This document shows positions 33,212 through 42,039 of a DNA stretch of 64,000 nt, piece by piece. The translations under genes were made by a program, and so were the position numbers. The notes beneath the pieces are model-generated. The model saw nothing but the letters and a program-made list of their open reading frames with translations. It made no database searches and was not told where the DNA came from. Source of the DNA: Amaricoccus sp. (lineage in GTDB: Bacteria > Pseudomonadota > Alphaproteobacteria > Rhodobacterales > Rhodobacteraceae); assembly GCF_017993425.1 (NCBI RefSeq), contig NZ_JAGOMQ010000018.1, positions 17,966-81,965 on the forward strand, read 5' to 3'. Every line of letters begins with the position of its first letter. Position 1 is the stretch's first letter.

Positions 33212-34063
33212 TCAGCCCTTCTCGACCTTGAGGTCGGGATAGGCGCCCCACTCCGCCCAGGAGCCGTCGTAGAGGGCGTGGCGGTCGTTGCCGAGGCGCT
33301 CCAGCGCGAGGTTGAGGATCGCCGCGGAGACGCCCGAGCCGCAGGAGGTGATCACCGGCTTCTCGACGTCGACGCCGGCGGCCTCGAAGGCGGCGCGGAG
33401 GGCGGCGGGGTCCTTGAGCGTGCCGTCGGGGTTGACGAGGGTGGCGTAGTGGACGTTCCGCGCGCCGGGGATGTGGCCGGAGCGCAGGCCGGGGCGGGGC
33501 TCCGGCTCTTCGCCGCGGAAGCGGCCGGGCGAGCGGGCGTCGACGATCTGGGTGTCCGCGAGCTTCGCCGAGGCCGCAACCTGGGTGACGTCGCGGACGA
33601 GGGCGGCGTTGCGGCGGGCGGTGAAGTGGCGGTCCCGCAGGATCGGCCAGCCCTCCTCGATCGCGCGGCCCTCGGCCTTCCACTTCGGCAGGCCGCCGTC
33701 GAGCACGGCGACGTCGGTCTTGCCGAAGAGGCGGAAGAGCCACCAGACCCGGGCGGCGGAGAAGAGGCCGGCGCTGTCGTAGACGACGACGCGGTGGCCG
33801 TCGCCGACGCCCATGGCCCGCATCCGGGAGACGAACTTCTCGACCGGCGGCGCCATGTGAGGCAGCTCGGACTGGGTGTCGGAGATCTCGTCGATGTCGA
33901 AGAAGCGGGCGCGGGGGATGTGGCCGGCGATGAACTCGGCCCTGGGGTCGCGGCCGGCGTCGGGCATGTGCCACGACGCGTCGAGGACGCGCAGGTCGGG
34001 GGCGCCGAGATGCGCCGCCAGCCATTCGGTGGAGACGAGGAGCTGGGGGTCGCTGGTGCTCAT
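33212..34063 (-). CDS. sseA: 3-Mercaptopyruvate sulfurtransferase (tandem rhodanese)
   Basis: 283 residues, two rhodanese domains (about 8-135 and 160-280). The active-site loop CGSGVSA in VITSCGSGVSAAIL is the mercaptopyruvate type rather than the thiosulfate type. It transfers sulfur from mercaptopyruvate to thiol acceptors in the cytoplasm. The ATG at 34063 is where similarity begins; the 44-codon upstream extension is low-complexity. Confidence 0.92.
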   Translation of the reverse strand: MSTSDPQLLVSTEWLAAHLGAPDLRVLDASWHMPDAGRDPRAEFIAGHIPRARFFDIDEISDTQSELPHMAPPVEKFVSRMRAMGVGDGHRVVVYDSAGLFSAARVWWLFRLFGKTDVAVLDGGLPKWKAEGRAIEEGWPILRDRHFTARRNAALVRDVTQVAASAKLADTQIVDARSPGRFRGEEPEPRPGLRSGHIPGARNVHYATLVNPDGTLKDPAALRAAFEAAGVDVEKPVITSCGSGVSAAILNLALERLGNDRHALYDGSWAEWGAYPDLKVEKG

Positions 34064-34190
34064 GCGGCGCCTTTCGGGCTCTTGGGCGGGCGGTCGGCCC
34101 GGAATACCGGCCGCGGGCCCCAGCGGCAAGCCCGGGCGCAACGGGTTCTTGCGGCGGGTCGTCGCCGAGGCGGCGCGTGAACCGTGTGTG

Positions 34191-34221
34191 CCCACGCGTG
34201 AACAGGGGTCAAGTCATTGAA
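34191..34221 (+). repeat. Palindrome-tail motif, copy b
   Basis: CCCACGCGTGAA followed by TCAAGTCATTGAAAT at the same spacing as copies a and c. The palindrome is less perfect here. It lies 128 bp upstream of the sseA start. Confidence 0.5.
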
Positions 34222-34230
34222 ATCACGTGT

Positions 34231-34270
34231 CGCTATGCACGAGATTGCACGAACCTGCACGATATTGCAC
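34231..34270 (+). repeat. Four 10-bp phased TGCAC repeats
   Basis: TGCAC occurs at 34236, 34246, 34256 and 34266, exactly 10 bp apart, each followed by GA, GA, GA and GG, inside a short AT-richer stretch. Iteron-like arrangement on one face of the helix, 168 bp upstream of sseA. Confidence 0.6.
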
Positions 34271-34705
34271 GGATTTCCCCCGGGCGGGAGAGATCGGGTT
34301 CATACGGCGGACTGCTTCGCCGTGGCCGGTTCCAGGAACGCCCTGCGCGCGTCCGGCCGATGTCTTCCGGATCGGGATTTTCATGGGCGGCCTTCCCGTG
34401 AAAATGGTGGCGCTGGCGCCGAACCCCGCCCATCTCGCACGACGACCGGCCAACCTGCCTCGGCGGCTGTGCGGCGAAGCGACAGAGGTCGTCAATGGCG
34501 ACTTCGGCCGACGCCTGCCGTTCGCGTGGACGGGACGGGTTTTCGGTATGCGCCCCCGGGCTGCGGCGCGATTTGTCATACCGGCTCGCTTCGTCTGCTC
34601 CGTTTTGGATTGGCGGGATCGACAGGTCCGGGCATCTTGGCGTTGATGAGGCTGGGGCGGCGGACCGCACACAGAAACATCACGGCGAAGGGTCAAGGCG
34701 TTCCT

Positions 34706-34945
34706 GAATTTGCGCGCAAATATATTTCGAAATATTTTGAATATGAACGGTGAAAATCATTGCATCTTTATCAGCGCCGCATTTCGCGGCGCCGTGTGAC
34801 TCACTTGGAGGTTCCGCCGTCCCCGTGGCTGCCGCTCCGCATCGAGCCGGGTGACATGCGCATGTCACCCGGCGGGCGCCGTCGCGGGACGGACCTCGCC
34901 GCCCGGGAGGGGCGGCGACGCGGGGAGGGCGGGTCGGGCGATTCC
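34706..34945 (+). repeat. Dispersed structured intergenic repeat, copy 4
   Basis: Full-length copy, about 240 bp. The 28-bp palindrome is perfect (34846-34873; half GCCGGGTGACATGC). The GCGCCGC-ATTTC-GCGGCGC hairpin and the TCGCCGCC/GGCGGCGA hairpin are intact. Followed 56 bp later by MITE copy A. Confidence 0.88.
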
Positions 34946-35001
34946 GGCATGAGGGCAGAAGGGCCGGGCGGACGCCGGGCGCCTGCCCGGCCCGACCGCG
35001 A

Positions 35002-35347
35002 CCTACGGCATTCACACATCCCGGCTGAAGCCACGGATCGGGAGGAATGGGCCGCGACACTGACGCCAGACGGATTTGACCCGCGGCAAATCCGTCCGCG
35101 ATCGCCCCTCGGGGGGCGAGCGCGTCGCCGCGCTCGCCGGGGCGATCACGGACGGATGGCGCGCGACGGGGAAATCTTCACCCCTGACGGCCTCCGCGCC
35201 ACCGCGCTCCGGTCGTCGGCGCGGCGAAAGCCGTGCTTTCGCTTGTCGCGCCGCAGCCTCGCGGGCGGAGCCTGCGTCGGTCGGGCGGCTGTCGGCTTCC
35301 TGTCGTTCGGTCCATGGCGGCTGGAGGAGAAGCGTGAATCCGCCAGG
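35002..35347. mobile_element. MITE-like element, copy A (346 bp)
   Basis: Bounded by imperfect 16-bp terminal inverted repeats: left CCTACGGCATTCACAC, right (reverse complement) CCTGGCGGATTCACGC. It contains no gene. Internal hairpins: GACGGATTTG/CAAATCCGTC, a nested GATCGCCCC...GGGGCGATC with GCGCG stems inside, and GCGAAAGC/GCTTTCGC. Copy C at 54424 has the same length and order. No obvious target duplication. Confidence 0.78.
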
Positions 35348-35389
35348 ACCGCGCCCGGTCCGGTGGTTCGGGGCGGGCGCGGGGCGCGC

Positions 35390-37486
35390 TTACCAGAGGC
35401 CGACGCTGAGGGTGAGCTGGACCTGGCGCTCGTCGCCGCGGGAGCAGCCGCCGCCGGGGTAGCAGATGGCGTAGTAGTCCTTGTCGAAGAGGTTCGTCAC
35501 GTTGATCGCTCCCTCCACATTGCCGCGCTGGTAGCGGAGCGCCGCGTCGAAGAGGGTGTAGGCCGGGGTCTCGCGGTCGTTGGTCGAATCGCCGAAGCTC
35601 GACCCGACGTAGCGGACGCCGCCGCCGAAGCTCAGGCCCTCGAGCGGGCCCGACTGCACCGCGTAGTTGGCCCAGAGCGAGGCCGCGTGCTCGGGGACCA
35701 GCGCCGGGCGGTTGCCCTCGTCGCCGTCGTTGCTCGAGGTGATCTCGGCGTCGATGTAGCTGTAGGCGGCGACGGCGGAGAAGCCCTCGGCCAGCGACAC
35801 GTCGGCCTCGAGCTCGAGGCCGCGGTGGCGCACCTCGCCGGTCTGGACCCAGTAGTTGAGATGGTCGGGGTCGGTGGTCAGCACGTTGGTCTTGGTGATC
35901 TGGTAGAGCGCGGCCGAGAACAGCGCCTCGAAGGTCTCGGGGCGCCAGCGCGCGCCGATCTCGTACTGCTCGGCCTCGGTGGGCTGGTAGAGCGCGCCGT
36001 CGAAGTCGGCCCCGGTGTTGACGACGAAGCCGGTGGCGTAGCTCGCGTAGGGCGTGACGCCGTGGTCGAGCTCGTAGACCGCGCCGATGTCCCAGACGAG
36101 CTTGTCGTCGTCCTGGTCCTCGTCCTCGCCGTAGAGGTGGTCGTCGAAGCGGTTCTCGACCCAGGTCTGGCGCAGGCCGAAGCTCGCGAAGAGCCGGTCG
36201 GTCAGCTGCGCCTGGTTGTGGGCGTAGAGGCCGTACTGCTCCACGGTCTGGACGCCGTCGTAGTAGATCTCCGGGCGGGGGAAGTCGAAGTCGAACTCAG
36301 GGTCGAGGACGGAGATGTAGTGGCTGTCGTCGTAGCCGTTGCGGGAATCCGCCTCCATGCGGCTGTAGTCGACGCCGAGGAGCAGGGTGTTGTCGACCTG
36401 GCCGAGGGCGAAGCCGATCTCGGCCTGGGTGTCGATCGCCTGGGTCTCGGCGGTCTCCTCGACGGTGAAGTCGGCGTAGTTCATCTCCGTGTCGGAGGCC
36501 ATGCCGTTGAAGTAGAAGTCGCGGTAGTCGGTCTCCTGCCGGGCGACCCGCGCCTGCTGGCGGATGACGAGCGAGGGCGAGACCTCGTGGGAGAAGAGGT
36601 AGCCGCCCGAGGCGATGTCGGCGTCGAAGTGCGAGATCTCCGGGTTGGCGTTGCGGAACCACGACGGCAGCCTGCCGGAGGCGGCCGGGTAGTCCTCGCC
36701 GGCGACGGGCAGGTAGAGCGTGGGCGTGGTCTTGTCCTTCTGGAAGTTGGTGAGGATGGTGATCTCGGTGGCGTCGTCGGGCCGCCAGGTCAGCGCCGGC
36801 GCGAGGAGCTGGCGGTCGTTGAAGGAGTTGGCGAGCCCGGTCTCGCCCTCGCGGTAGAGGCCGGTCAGGCGCCAGGCCAGCGTGCCCTGCTCGCCGAGCG
36901 GGCCGCCGACGTCGATGCCGCCCTGCCAGGTGTCGAAGGGGCCGTAGGTGACGAAGCCGTCGCGGAGCGGCTCGAAGGTCGGGCGCTTGGTCACCGCGTT
37001 GACGATGCCGCCCGGGTCGGTCTCGCCGTAGAGCACGGCGTTGGGGCCGCGCAGGACGTCGACGCCCTCGATGCTCCAGGGCTCGATGACGAAGCCGGAG
37101 AAGCCGATGACCTTCTGCGGCAGGCCGTCGCGGTAGATGCCGTAGGGGCCGATGTCGAAGCCGCGGATCAGGAACTGCGGGAAGCGGTTGTCCTGGCCCC
37201 AGGGCGAGGGGATGACGCCGGGGACATAGGAGATCGCCTGCTCCATGGATTGCGGGCGGCGCTGGGCGAGCGATTCCTGGGTGACGATGGAGACGGCCTG
37301 GGGGATGCGCTCGATCGGGGTGTCGGTCTTGGTGGCGATCGCCGAGGAGATCGGCACGAGGCCGACGTCGGCCTGGGCGTCGATGCTGAGCGTGTCGAGC
37401 GTCAGCGTGCCCGGCCCGTCCTGGGCGAGGGCCGGGGCTGCGAGGAGGAACGCGGGCAGGGCCGCGCCGAGGATGGCGGGTTTCAC
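35390..37486 (-). CDS. TonB-dependent siderophore receptor
   Basis: 698 residues. Signal peptide about 1-22 (LLAAPALAQ). A plug domain (about 50-165; SIVTQESLAQRRPQSMEQAI, IRGFDIGPYGIYRDGLPQ, VDVLRGPNAVLYGETDPGG) is followed by a 22-strand-type beta barrel ending in LTLSVGLW with a terminal aromatic residue. The plug motifs match ferrichrome/FhuA-type siderophore receptors. It imports Fe(III)-siderophores across the outer membrane using TonB. The GTG start at 37486 has GGAGG upstream. A siderophore ABC transporter is not adjacent; the neighbours on the left are repeats and on the right the Mn operon. Confidence 0.93.
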   Translation of the reverse strand: MKPAILGAALPAFLLAAPALAQDGPGTLTLDTLSIDAQADVGLVPISSAIATKTDTPIERIPQAVSIVTQESLAQRRPQSMEQAISYVPGVIPSPWGQDNRFPQFLIRGFDIGPYGIYRDGLPQKVIGFSGFVIEPWSIEGVDVLRGPNAVLYGETDPGGIVNAVTKRPTFEPLRDGFVTYGPFDTWQGGIDVGGPLGEQGTLAWRLTGLYREGETGLANSFNDRQLLAPALTWRPDDATEITILTNFQKDKTTPTLYLPVAGEDYPAASGRLPSWFRNANPEISHFDADIASGGYLFSHEVSPSLVIRQQARVARQETDYRDFYFNGMASDTEMNYADFTVEETAETQAIDTQAEIGFALGQVDNTLLLGVDYSRMEADSRNGYDDSHYISVLDPEFDFDFPRPEIYYDGVQTVEQYGLYAHNQAQLTDRLFASFGLRQTWVENRFDDHLYGEDEDQDDDKLVWDIGAVYELDHGVTPYASYATGFVVNTGADFDGALYQPTEAEQYEIGARWRPETFEALFSAALYQITKTNVLTTDPDHLNYWVQTGEVRHRGLELEADVSLAEGFSAVAAYSYIDAEITSSNDGDEGNRPALVPEHAASLWANYAVQSGPLEGLSFGGGVRYVGSSFGDSTNDRETPAYTLFDAALRYQRGNVEGAINVTNLFDKDYYAICYPGGGCSRGDERQVQLTLSVGLW

Positions 37487-37861
37487 GGGGGATGCCTCCG
37501 AAGCCGGACGGCTTGCCTGGCCGGACCTCGGTGGGTAGCGCCGCTATCACGCCGCCGTTAACGGGCGGCGGGGTCGGCGTCAACCTCGGGGGATGGTCCC
37601 TGTGGCCGACGGCGCGCCTTTGCGGAGCCCGTCTCCCGACGCGCAAGCTGTGGCGAGCGTCGGTCCGCGGCGGCGGGGTCGGGGCGGCGGGGTCAGATGG
37701 GCGAGGGCGTGGAGGAGGCTGGCGACGGAGGCGAGGGTCAGGGCGAGCACGACGGCCGGGCCCGGGGCGGCGCCGATGCGGAGGCTGGCGTAGACGCCGG
37801 GGATCGCCGCCGCGAACGAGCGGGGCGATGGCGGGCGTCCGTCCGAGGTGGCGGGGTGGCT
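37487..37861. other. Region between Mn operon and siderophore receptor
   Basis: 375 bp. Holds the receptor's upstream region and a duplicated fragment of the mntD 3' end (37697-37815). No clear Fur box is visible. Confidence 0.55.
37697..37815 (-). pseudogene. Duplicated 3' fragment of the permease gene mntD
   Basis: Read leftward it encodes AIPGVYASLRIGAAPGPAVV and on through VLALTLASVASLLHAL, matching the end of the adjacent permease (ILGVYASFWIDAAPAPTVV...). About 40 codons are present, without a start or the final residues. A partial tandem duplication just downstream of the intact gene, now decaying. Confidence 0.75.
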
Positions 37862-38704
37862 TCAGGCGGGCGCGGAGGGGGTGGCGCGGGCGCGGCGTTC
37901 GGCGCGGCGGGCGTGGAGGAGGCTGGCGACGAAGGCGAGGGTCAGGGCGAGCACGACGGTCGGGGCCGGGGCGGCGTCGATCCAGAAGCTGGCGTAGACG
38001 CCGAGGATCGCCGCGGCGAGCGAGACGGCGGTGGCGATGGCGAGCATCGGGCCGAGGCGGCGGGCCCAGAGCAGCGCCGTGGCCCCCGGGGTGATGAGGA
38101 GCGCGATGGCGAGGATGATGCCGACGGCCTGCAGCGCGCCGACGACCGCGAGGGCGACGAGGGCGAGGAGGCCATAGTGGAGGCCGCGGACGGGGAGGCC
38201 GATGGCGCGGGCGTGGGTCGGGTCGAAGATCTGCGCGGCGAGATCGGCGCGGAAGGCGAGGACCGCGGCGGTGACCACGGCGCCGGCGGCGGCGGACCAG
38301 GCGACGTCGGTCCAGACGACGCCGAGCATGTCGCCGAAGAGCAGGTGCGAGAGGTGGAGCGTGGTGGGCAGCGAGGCGTAGAGGACGAGGCCGAGGCCGA
38401 AGAGGCCGGAGAACACCACGCCCATGGCGGTGTCCTCCTTGATGCGGCTGTTGTCCTTGAGCCAGCCGGTGCCGGCCGCGCAGGCGAAGCCGGCGACGAA
38501 GGCGCCGACGGCGATGGGGAGGCCCGCGACGTAGGCGAGGACGACGCCGGGGAGGACGGCGTGGCTGATGGCGTCGCCCATCAGCGCCCAGCCGCGCAGC
38601 ACGAGGAAGCAGGAGAGCAGCGCCATCGGGATGGCGACGGCGACGGCGATGGCGAAGGCCGTCTGCATGAAGGGGAGCTGGAACGGGAGCAGGAGCTCAG
38701 GCAC
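37862..38704 (-). CDS. mntD: Manganese/metal ABC transporter permease (SitD/MntD-like)
   Basis: 280 residues with about eight membrane helices. Family blocks: SCFLVLRGWALMGDAISHAVLPGVVLAY, AFVAGFACAAGTGWLK, and the LQAVGIILAIALLITPGATA block. It is the second of two permeases of an ABC-3-type importer. It starts at a GTG overlapping by 8 bp the stop of a mini-ORF (GTGCCTGA). Gene names are by family; Mn is inferred from the adjacent Mur-type regulator, while Fe or Zn remain possible. Confidence 0.88.
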   Translation of the reverse strand: MPELLLPFQLPFMQTAFAIAVAVAIPMALLSCFLVLRGWALMGDAISHAVLPGVVLAYVAGLPIAVGAFVAGFACAAGTGWLKDNSRIKEDTAMGVVFSGLFGLGLVLYASLPTTLHLSHLLFGDMLGVVWTDVAWSAAAGAVVTAAVLAFRADLAAQIFDPTHARAIGLPVRGLHYGLLALVALAVVGALQAVGIILAIALLITPGATALLWARRLGPMLAIATAVSLAAAILGVYASFWIDAAPAPTVVLALTLAFVASLLHARRAERRARATPSAPA

Positions 38705-38840
38705 GGGGGCGGCTCCGGGTAGCGCGGCGGAAGGCGGCGACCGTCGGCGCCGCGTCGCGGGGGAAGCGGGACAGGCCCGTGGGCGGGGCGGCCGCGGCCG
38801 GGTGTCGGGCGGGGAGCCGGACGAGGAGGGGCTCAGGCAC
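38697..38840 (-). CDS. Mini-ORF 2 in tandem duplication (47 residues)
   Basis: Starts with GTG (38840) inside the stop of mini-ORF 1 and ends with TGA inside the mntD start, both through GTGCCTGA. It begins VPEPLLVRLPARHP and ends FRRATRSRPRA. About 37 of 47 residues match mini-ORF 1, with one codon-sized gap. Proline-, alanine- and arginine-rich, no known domain. Either a coupled small protein or an accident of duplication in GC-rich DNA. Confidence 0.4.
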   Translation of the reverse strand: MPEPLLVRLPARHPAAAAPPTGLSRFPRDAAPTVAAFRRATRSRPRA

Positions 38841-38979
38841 GGGGGCGGCTCCGGGTAGCGCGGCGGAAGGCGGGGACCGTCAGCGCTGAGCCGCGGGGGA
38901 GGCGGGGCAGGCCCGCGGGCGGGGCGGCCGCGGGCGGCTGTCGGGCGGGGAGCCGGAGGGGCAGGAGAGGCTCAGGCAC
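38833..38979 (-). CDS. Mini-ORF 1 in tandem duplication (48 residues)
   Basis: Starts with GTG (38979) overlapping the mntC stop and ends at 38833, overlapping the start of mini-ORF 2. It begins VPEPLLPLRLPARQPP, like the mntD N-terminus (VPELLLPFQLP), and ends ATRSRPRA, like the mntC C-terminus (ATRSRRRA). The unit therefore looks like a duplicated mntC/mntD junction with extra sequence between. Expression unknown. Confidence 0.4.
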   Translation of the reverse strand: MPEPLLPLRLPARQPPAAAPPAGLPRLPRGSALTVPAFRRATRSRPRA

Positions 38980-39811
38980 GGCGGCGGCTCCTTGTGGCGA
39001 GGAGGCCGTGCTTGGGGGCGAGGAGGAAGGCGGCGAGGAAGAGCGCGGTCATCAGCACGATGATGAGCCCGCCGGTGGCGCCGTCGAGGAAGAAGGAGAG
39101 GTAGGCGCCGACGGCCGAGCAGCCGGCTCCGATCGCGACGGCGATGAGGATCACGTAGCCGAAGCGGTCGGTGAGGAGGTAGGCGGTGGCGCCCGGGGTG
39201 ATGATCATGGCGACGACGAGGAAGGCGCCGACGGTCTGGAGGGCGGCGACGGTGGCGAGGGCGAGGAGGGCGAAGAACACCACCTTGAGCGCGTCGGGGC
39301 GCAGGCCGACGGTGCGGGCGTGCATCTCGTCGAAGAAGACGGCGAGGAAGTCGCGCCATTTCAGGGTGAGGACGACGAGGGCGACGCCGCCGATCAGCAC
39401 GAGCTGGAGCGTGTCGAGCGGCGTGATGGCGAGGACGTTGCCGAGCATGATGGTCTGGAGGCTGACCGCCGCCGGCCGGATCGAGATCATGAAGAGGCCG
39501 AGGGCGAAGAAGCCGGTGTAGACGACGCCGATGGCGGCGTCCTGGCGGAGCCGCGTCGAGGCGCCGAGCCAGAGCATGGCGCCGGCGGCGAGCCCGCCGG
39601 AGACGAAGGCGCCGAGCGCGAAGGGCAGGCCGAGGATATAGGCGCCGGCGACGCCGGGGACGACGGCGTGGCTGAGGGCGTCGCCGACGAGGGACCAGCC
39701 CTTGAGCATCAGGAAGGCGGAGAGGAACGCGCAGAGGGCGCCGACGAGGGCGGAGACCCAGATGGCGTTGGTCATGTAGCCGTAGGTGAAGGGCTCGAGG
39801 AGGGTGGTCAT
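38972..39811 (-). CDS. mntC: Manganese/metal ABC transporter permease (SitC/MntC-like)
   Basis: 279 residues with about eight membrane helices. Blocks: AFLSAFLMLKGWSLVGDALS, HAVVPGVAGAYILGLPFALG, LQTVGAFLVVAMIITPGATA. First permease of the importer. The ATG at 39811 is where similarity starts; the in-frame extension through the 430-bp spacer is low-complexity and arginine-rich. The end ATRSRRRA is copied in the downstream mini-ORFs. Confidence 0.9.
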   Translation of the reverse strand: MTTLLEPFTYGYMTNAIWVSALVGALCAFLSAFLMLKGWSLVGDALSHAVVPGVAGAYILGLPFALGAFVSGGLAAGAMLWLGASTRLRQDAAIGVVYTGFFALGLFMISIRPAAVSLQTIMLGNVLAITPLDTLQLVLIGGVALVVLTLKWRDFLAVFFDEMHARTVGLRPDALKVVFFALLALATVAALQTVGAFLVVAMIITPGATAYLLTDRFGYVILIAVAIGAGCSAVGAYLSFFLDGATGGLIIVLMTALFLAAFLLAPKHGLLATRSRRRA

Positions 39812-40241
39812 CGTACCGCGCTCCGGCGGCGCCTGGACGGGGCCGTCGCGGGCCGGGCGGCGCGCGGGTGCGGTGGGCCGGCGTCCGGCGCCCTGACTTC
39901 CGTTGTCTGGTCGGCGGCCTGCGAGCGTGGGCGCGATAGTCCTCGCACCCGATCGCCCTGGACCGAGGCGGGGCGCATCGGGAGCAAAGACCCGGCCGAT
40001 GCGCCGGCATCGGCAGCGCCTGCCTGCCCCGTCACGCCGGAGGCGTGCCTTCGGCACGACGCAGGCGCTTCGCGCCAGCCCGGGCAGGCGCGCCGACGCC
40101 CTCTTGAGATGTCGCTGGTCCCGGATGCAACCGCCGACGCTGGAAGTGGGGCGGATCGCTCGTCCGAGGCGGTGGCCCGAGGCCCACATGAGGTGATCGC
40201 CGCAGATACCCGGGTGGTGGGAACGGCCGGAGCGCACGCCA
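39812..40241. other. 430-bp spacer inside the Mn transport operon
   Basis: Unusually long gap between the ATPase and first permease genes. Contains nested inverted repeats at about 40014-40095 (outer GCGCCTGCC / GGGCAGGCGC; inner CGTGCC-TTC-GGCACG and GCGC-TTC-GCGC). No gene seen; possibly a transcript-processing or attenuation structure, or an insertion. Confidence 0.5.
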
Positions 40242-41114
40242 TCAGCGGACCTCGCGGGCGGCGGCTTCGGCCTTCGATTCGGGGTCGTGGCCGGCGTCGT
40301 AGATGACGAAGGGGCGCTCGTCGTCGGTGAGCACGGTGACGCGGCGCTCGTCGGCGTCGTCGTGAAGGTCGCGGCCGCCGAGGACGAAGTGGCGGAGCTT
40401 GCCGCCGAAGGCCGCCTCGAGGTTCTTCTGGGTGAAGACCTCGGCGGTCGGGCCGGAGGCGAGGATGCGGCGGTCGATCAGCACCGCGCGGTCGCAGAAG
40501 TCCGGCACCGAGCCGAGGTTGTGGGTGGAGATCAGCATGACCCGGCCCTCCTCGCGGAGGTCCTTGAGGAGCGCCACGATGGCGTCCTCGGTGGTGACGT
40601 CGACGCCGGTGAAGGGCTCGTCGAGGAGGATCACCCTGCCCTCCTGCGCCAGCGCGCGGGCGAGGAAGACGCGCTTCTTCTGGCCGCCGGAGAGCTCGCC
40701 GATCTGGCGGTCGGCGAGCGGCGCGACGCCGACGCGCTCCATCGCCGCCTCGACCAGCTCGCGGTCGCGCGGCGAGGCGCGGCGGAGCCAGCCCATGTGG
40801 CCGTAGCGGCCCATCATCACCACGTCGCGGACGACGATCGGGAAGGTCCAGTCGACCTCCTCGGCCTGGGGCACGTAGGCGACGAGGTTGCGGTCGAGCG
40901 CCTGGTCGCGGGGCATCCCGAGGATCTCGACGCCGCCGGTGCGCAGCGGCACGAAGCCCATGATCGCCTTGAAGAGCGTCGACTTGCCGGAGCCGTTCAC
41001 GCCCACGAGCGCGGTGATCGAGCCCTCGGGCAGGGTGAAGGTGGCGTCGTCGAGCGCGGTCAGGCCGGTGCGGTAGGTGACGGAGACGTCGCGGACGGCG
41101 AGGCCGGGCTTCAT
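40242..41114 (-). CDS. mntB: Manganese/metal ABC transporter ATP-binding protein (SitB/MntB-like)
   Basis: 290 residues. Walker [14 protein letters not shown]-loop [12 protein letters not shown] (typical of metal ABC-3 ATPases), signature [13 protein letters not shown], Walker [14 protein letters not shown] and H-loop [10 protein letters not shown]-terminal tail of about 45 residues ([19 protein letters not shown]) is longer than usual. The ATG overlaps the stop of the binding-protein gene (ATGA). Confidence 0.93.
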   Translation of the reverse strand: MKPGLAVRDVSVTYRTGLTALDDATFTLPEGSITALVGVNGSGKSTLFKAIMGFVPLRTGGVEILGMPRDQALDRNLVAYVPQAEEVDWTFPIVVRDVVMMGRYGHMGWLRRASPRDRELVEAAMERVGVAPLADRQIGELSGGQKKRVFLARALAQEGRVILLDEPFTGVDVTTEDAIVALLKDLREEGRVMLISTHNLGSVPDFCDRAVLIDRRILASGPTAEVFTQKNLEAAFGGKLRHFVLGGRDLHDDADERRVTVLTDDERPFVIYDAGHDPESKAEAAAREVR

Positions 41115-41992
41115 GGCGCGAGCGCCTCGGCGACCGTCGTCGTGGTGACGCGCATCAGGTCGAGGTAGTGCGGCACCGGCCCCCCCGGCTCGCTGAGGCT
41201 GTCGACGTAGAGGACGCCGCCATAGGCGACGCCGGTCTCGCGGGCGACCTGCTGGGCGGAGCGGGGGTCGACGGTCGATTCGGAGAACACCGCCGGCACG
41301 TCGTGCTCGCGGATGCGGTCGATGGCGCGGCGGATCTGCTGTGGCGTGCCGGTGTTCGCCTCGTTGATCGGCCAGATGTAGATCTCGCCGAGGCCGAAGT
41401 CGCGGGTGAGGTAGGCGAAGGCGCCCTCGGAGGTGGCGAGCCAGCGGCGCGCCTCGGGGATGGCGGCGAGGCGCTCGCGGATCGGGGCGGCGAGCGCCTC
41501 GATCTCGGCGGAATAGGCCATGGCGTTCGCCTCGTAGGCCGCGGCGTTGGCCGGGTCGGCGGCGGCGAGCGCGGCGCGGATGTTCTCGACGTAGATCAGC
41601 GCGTCGGAGAGCGACATCCAGGCGTGCGGGTTGGGGCGGCCGGCGTAGGGGCCCTCGGAGATGGGGATGGGCTCGATGCCGTCGGTGAGGACGACGGCCG
41701 GCACGTCGCCGAGGTTGCGGAAGAACCGCTCGAACCAGGCCTCGAGCCCGAGGCCGTTCCAGAGGATCAGGTCGGCGTCGGAGGCGGCGAGGATGTCGGA
41801 GGGCGTCGGCTGGAAGTTGTGGACCTCGGCCCCGGCCGGGATCAGCGACACGACGTCGGCCGCGTCGCCGGCGACGTTCTGCGCCATGTCGGCGATGATC
41901 GTGAAGGTGGTGGCGACCTTGAGCCGCTCCTGGGCGGCGGCGGGAAGCGCGAGGGTGAAGGCGACGAGGAGACTGGGAACAAGACGCGACAT
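41111..41992 (-). CDS. mntA: Manganese/metal ABC transporter substrate-binding protein (SitA/MntA-like)
   Basis: 293 residues, cluster A-I metal-binding lipoprotein/periplasmic protein family. Signal peptide about 1-20 (LPAAAQE). Metal ligands: His in [12 protein letters not shown], His in PNPHAWMS, Glu in VFSESTVDP and the final Asp in [11 protein letters not shown]. The HxxPHxW pattern and this ligand set fit Mn/Fe binding rather than Zn (no His-rich loop). The ATG at 41992 has GGAG upstream; an in-frame ATG at 42061 lies beyond the Fur/Mur box and is rejected. Confidence 0.92.
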   Translation of the reverse strand: MSRLVPSLLVAFTLALPAAAQERLKVATTFTIIADMAQNVAGDAADVVSLIPAGAEVHNFQPTPSDILAASDADLILWNGLGLEAWFERFFRNLGDVPAVVLTDGIEPIPISEGPYAGRPNPHAWMSLSDALIYVENIRAALAAADPANAAAYEANAMAYSAEIEALAAPIRERLAAIPEARRWLATSEGAFAYLTRDFGLGEIYIWPINEANTGTPQQIRRAIDRIREHDVPAVFSESTVDPRSAQQVARETGVAYGGVLYVDSLSEPGGPVPHYLDLMRVTTTTVAEALAP

Positions 41993-42039
41993 GCGAACTC
42001 CGGACGTTTCCGGGAGACCATAGCGGATCCCGATCCGGA

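Larger units (their letters stand above)
34064..34705. other. sseA upstream region, non-coding
   Basis: 642 bp without a convincing gene; frames that are open lack protein-like composition. Holds a palindrome-tail motif (34191-34221) and a four-unit 10-bp array (34231-34270). The stretch 34280-34705 shows nothing I can name. Confidence 0.6.
38697..38979. repeat. Tandem duplication of the mntC-mntD junction
   Basis: Two units of 139 and 136 bp, each opening (plus strand) with CTCAGGCACGG and GGCGGCTC; a third partial start is the end of mntC itself. Unit lengths differ by 3 bp, which keeps both units open in the same relative frame. Confidence 0.85.

Noticed and set aside
39812..40237. mntC extended to 40237 by about 142 residues
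   Set aside because: The extension is arginine/proline-rich, and permease homology begins at the ATG at 39811.
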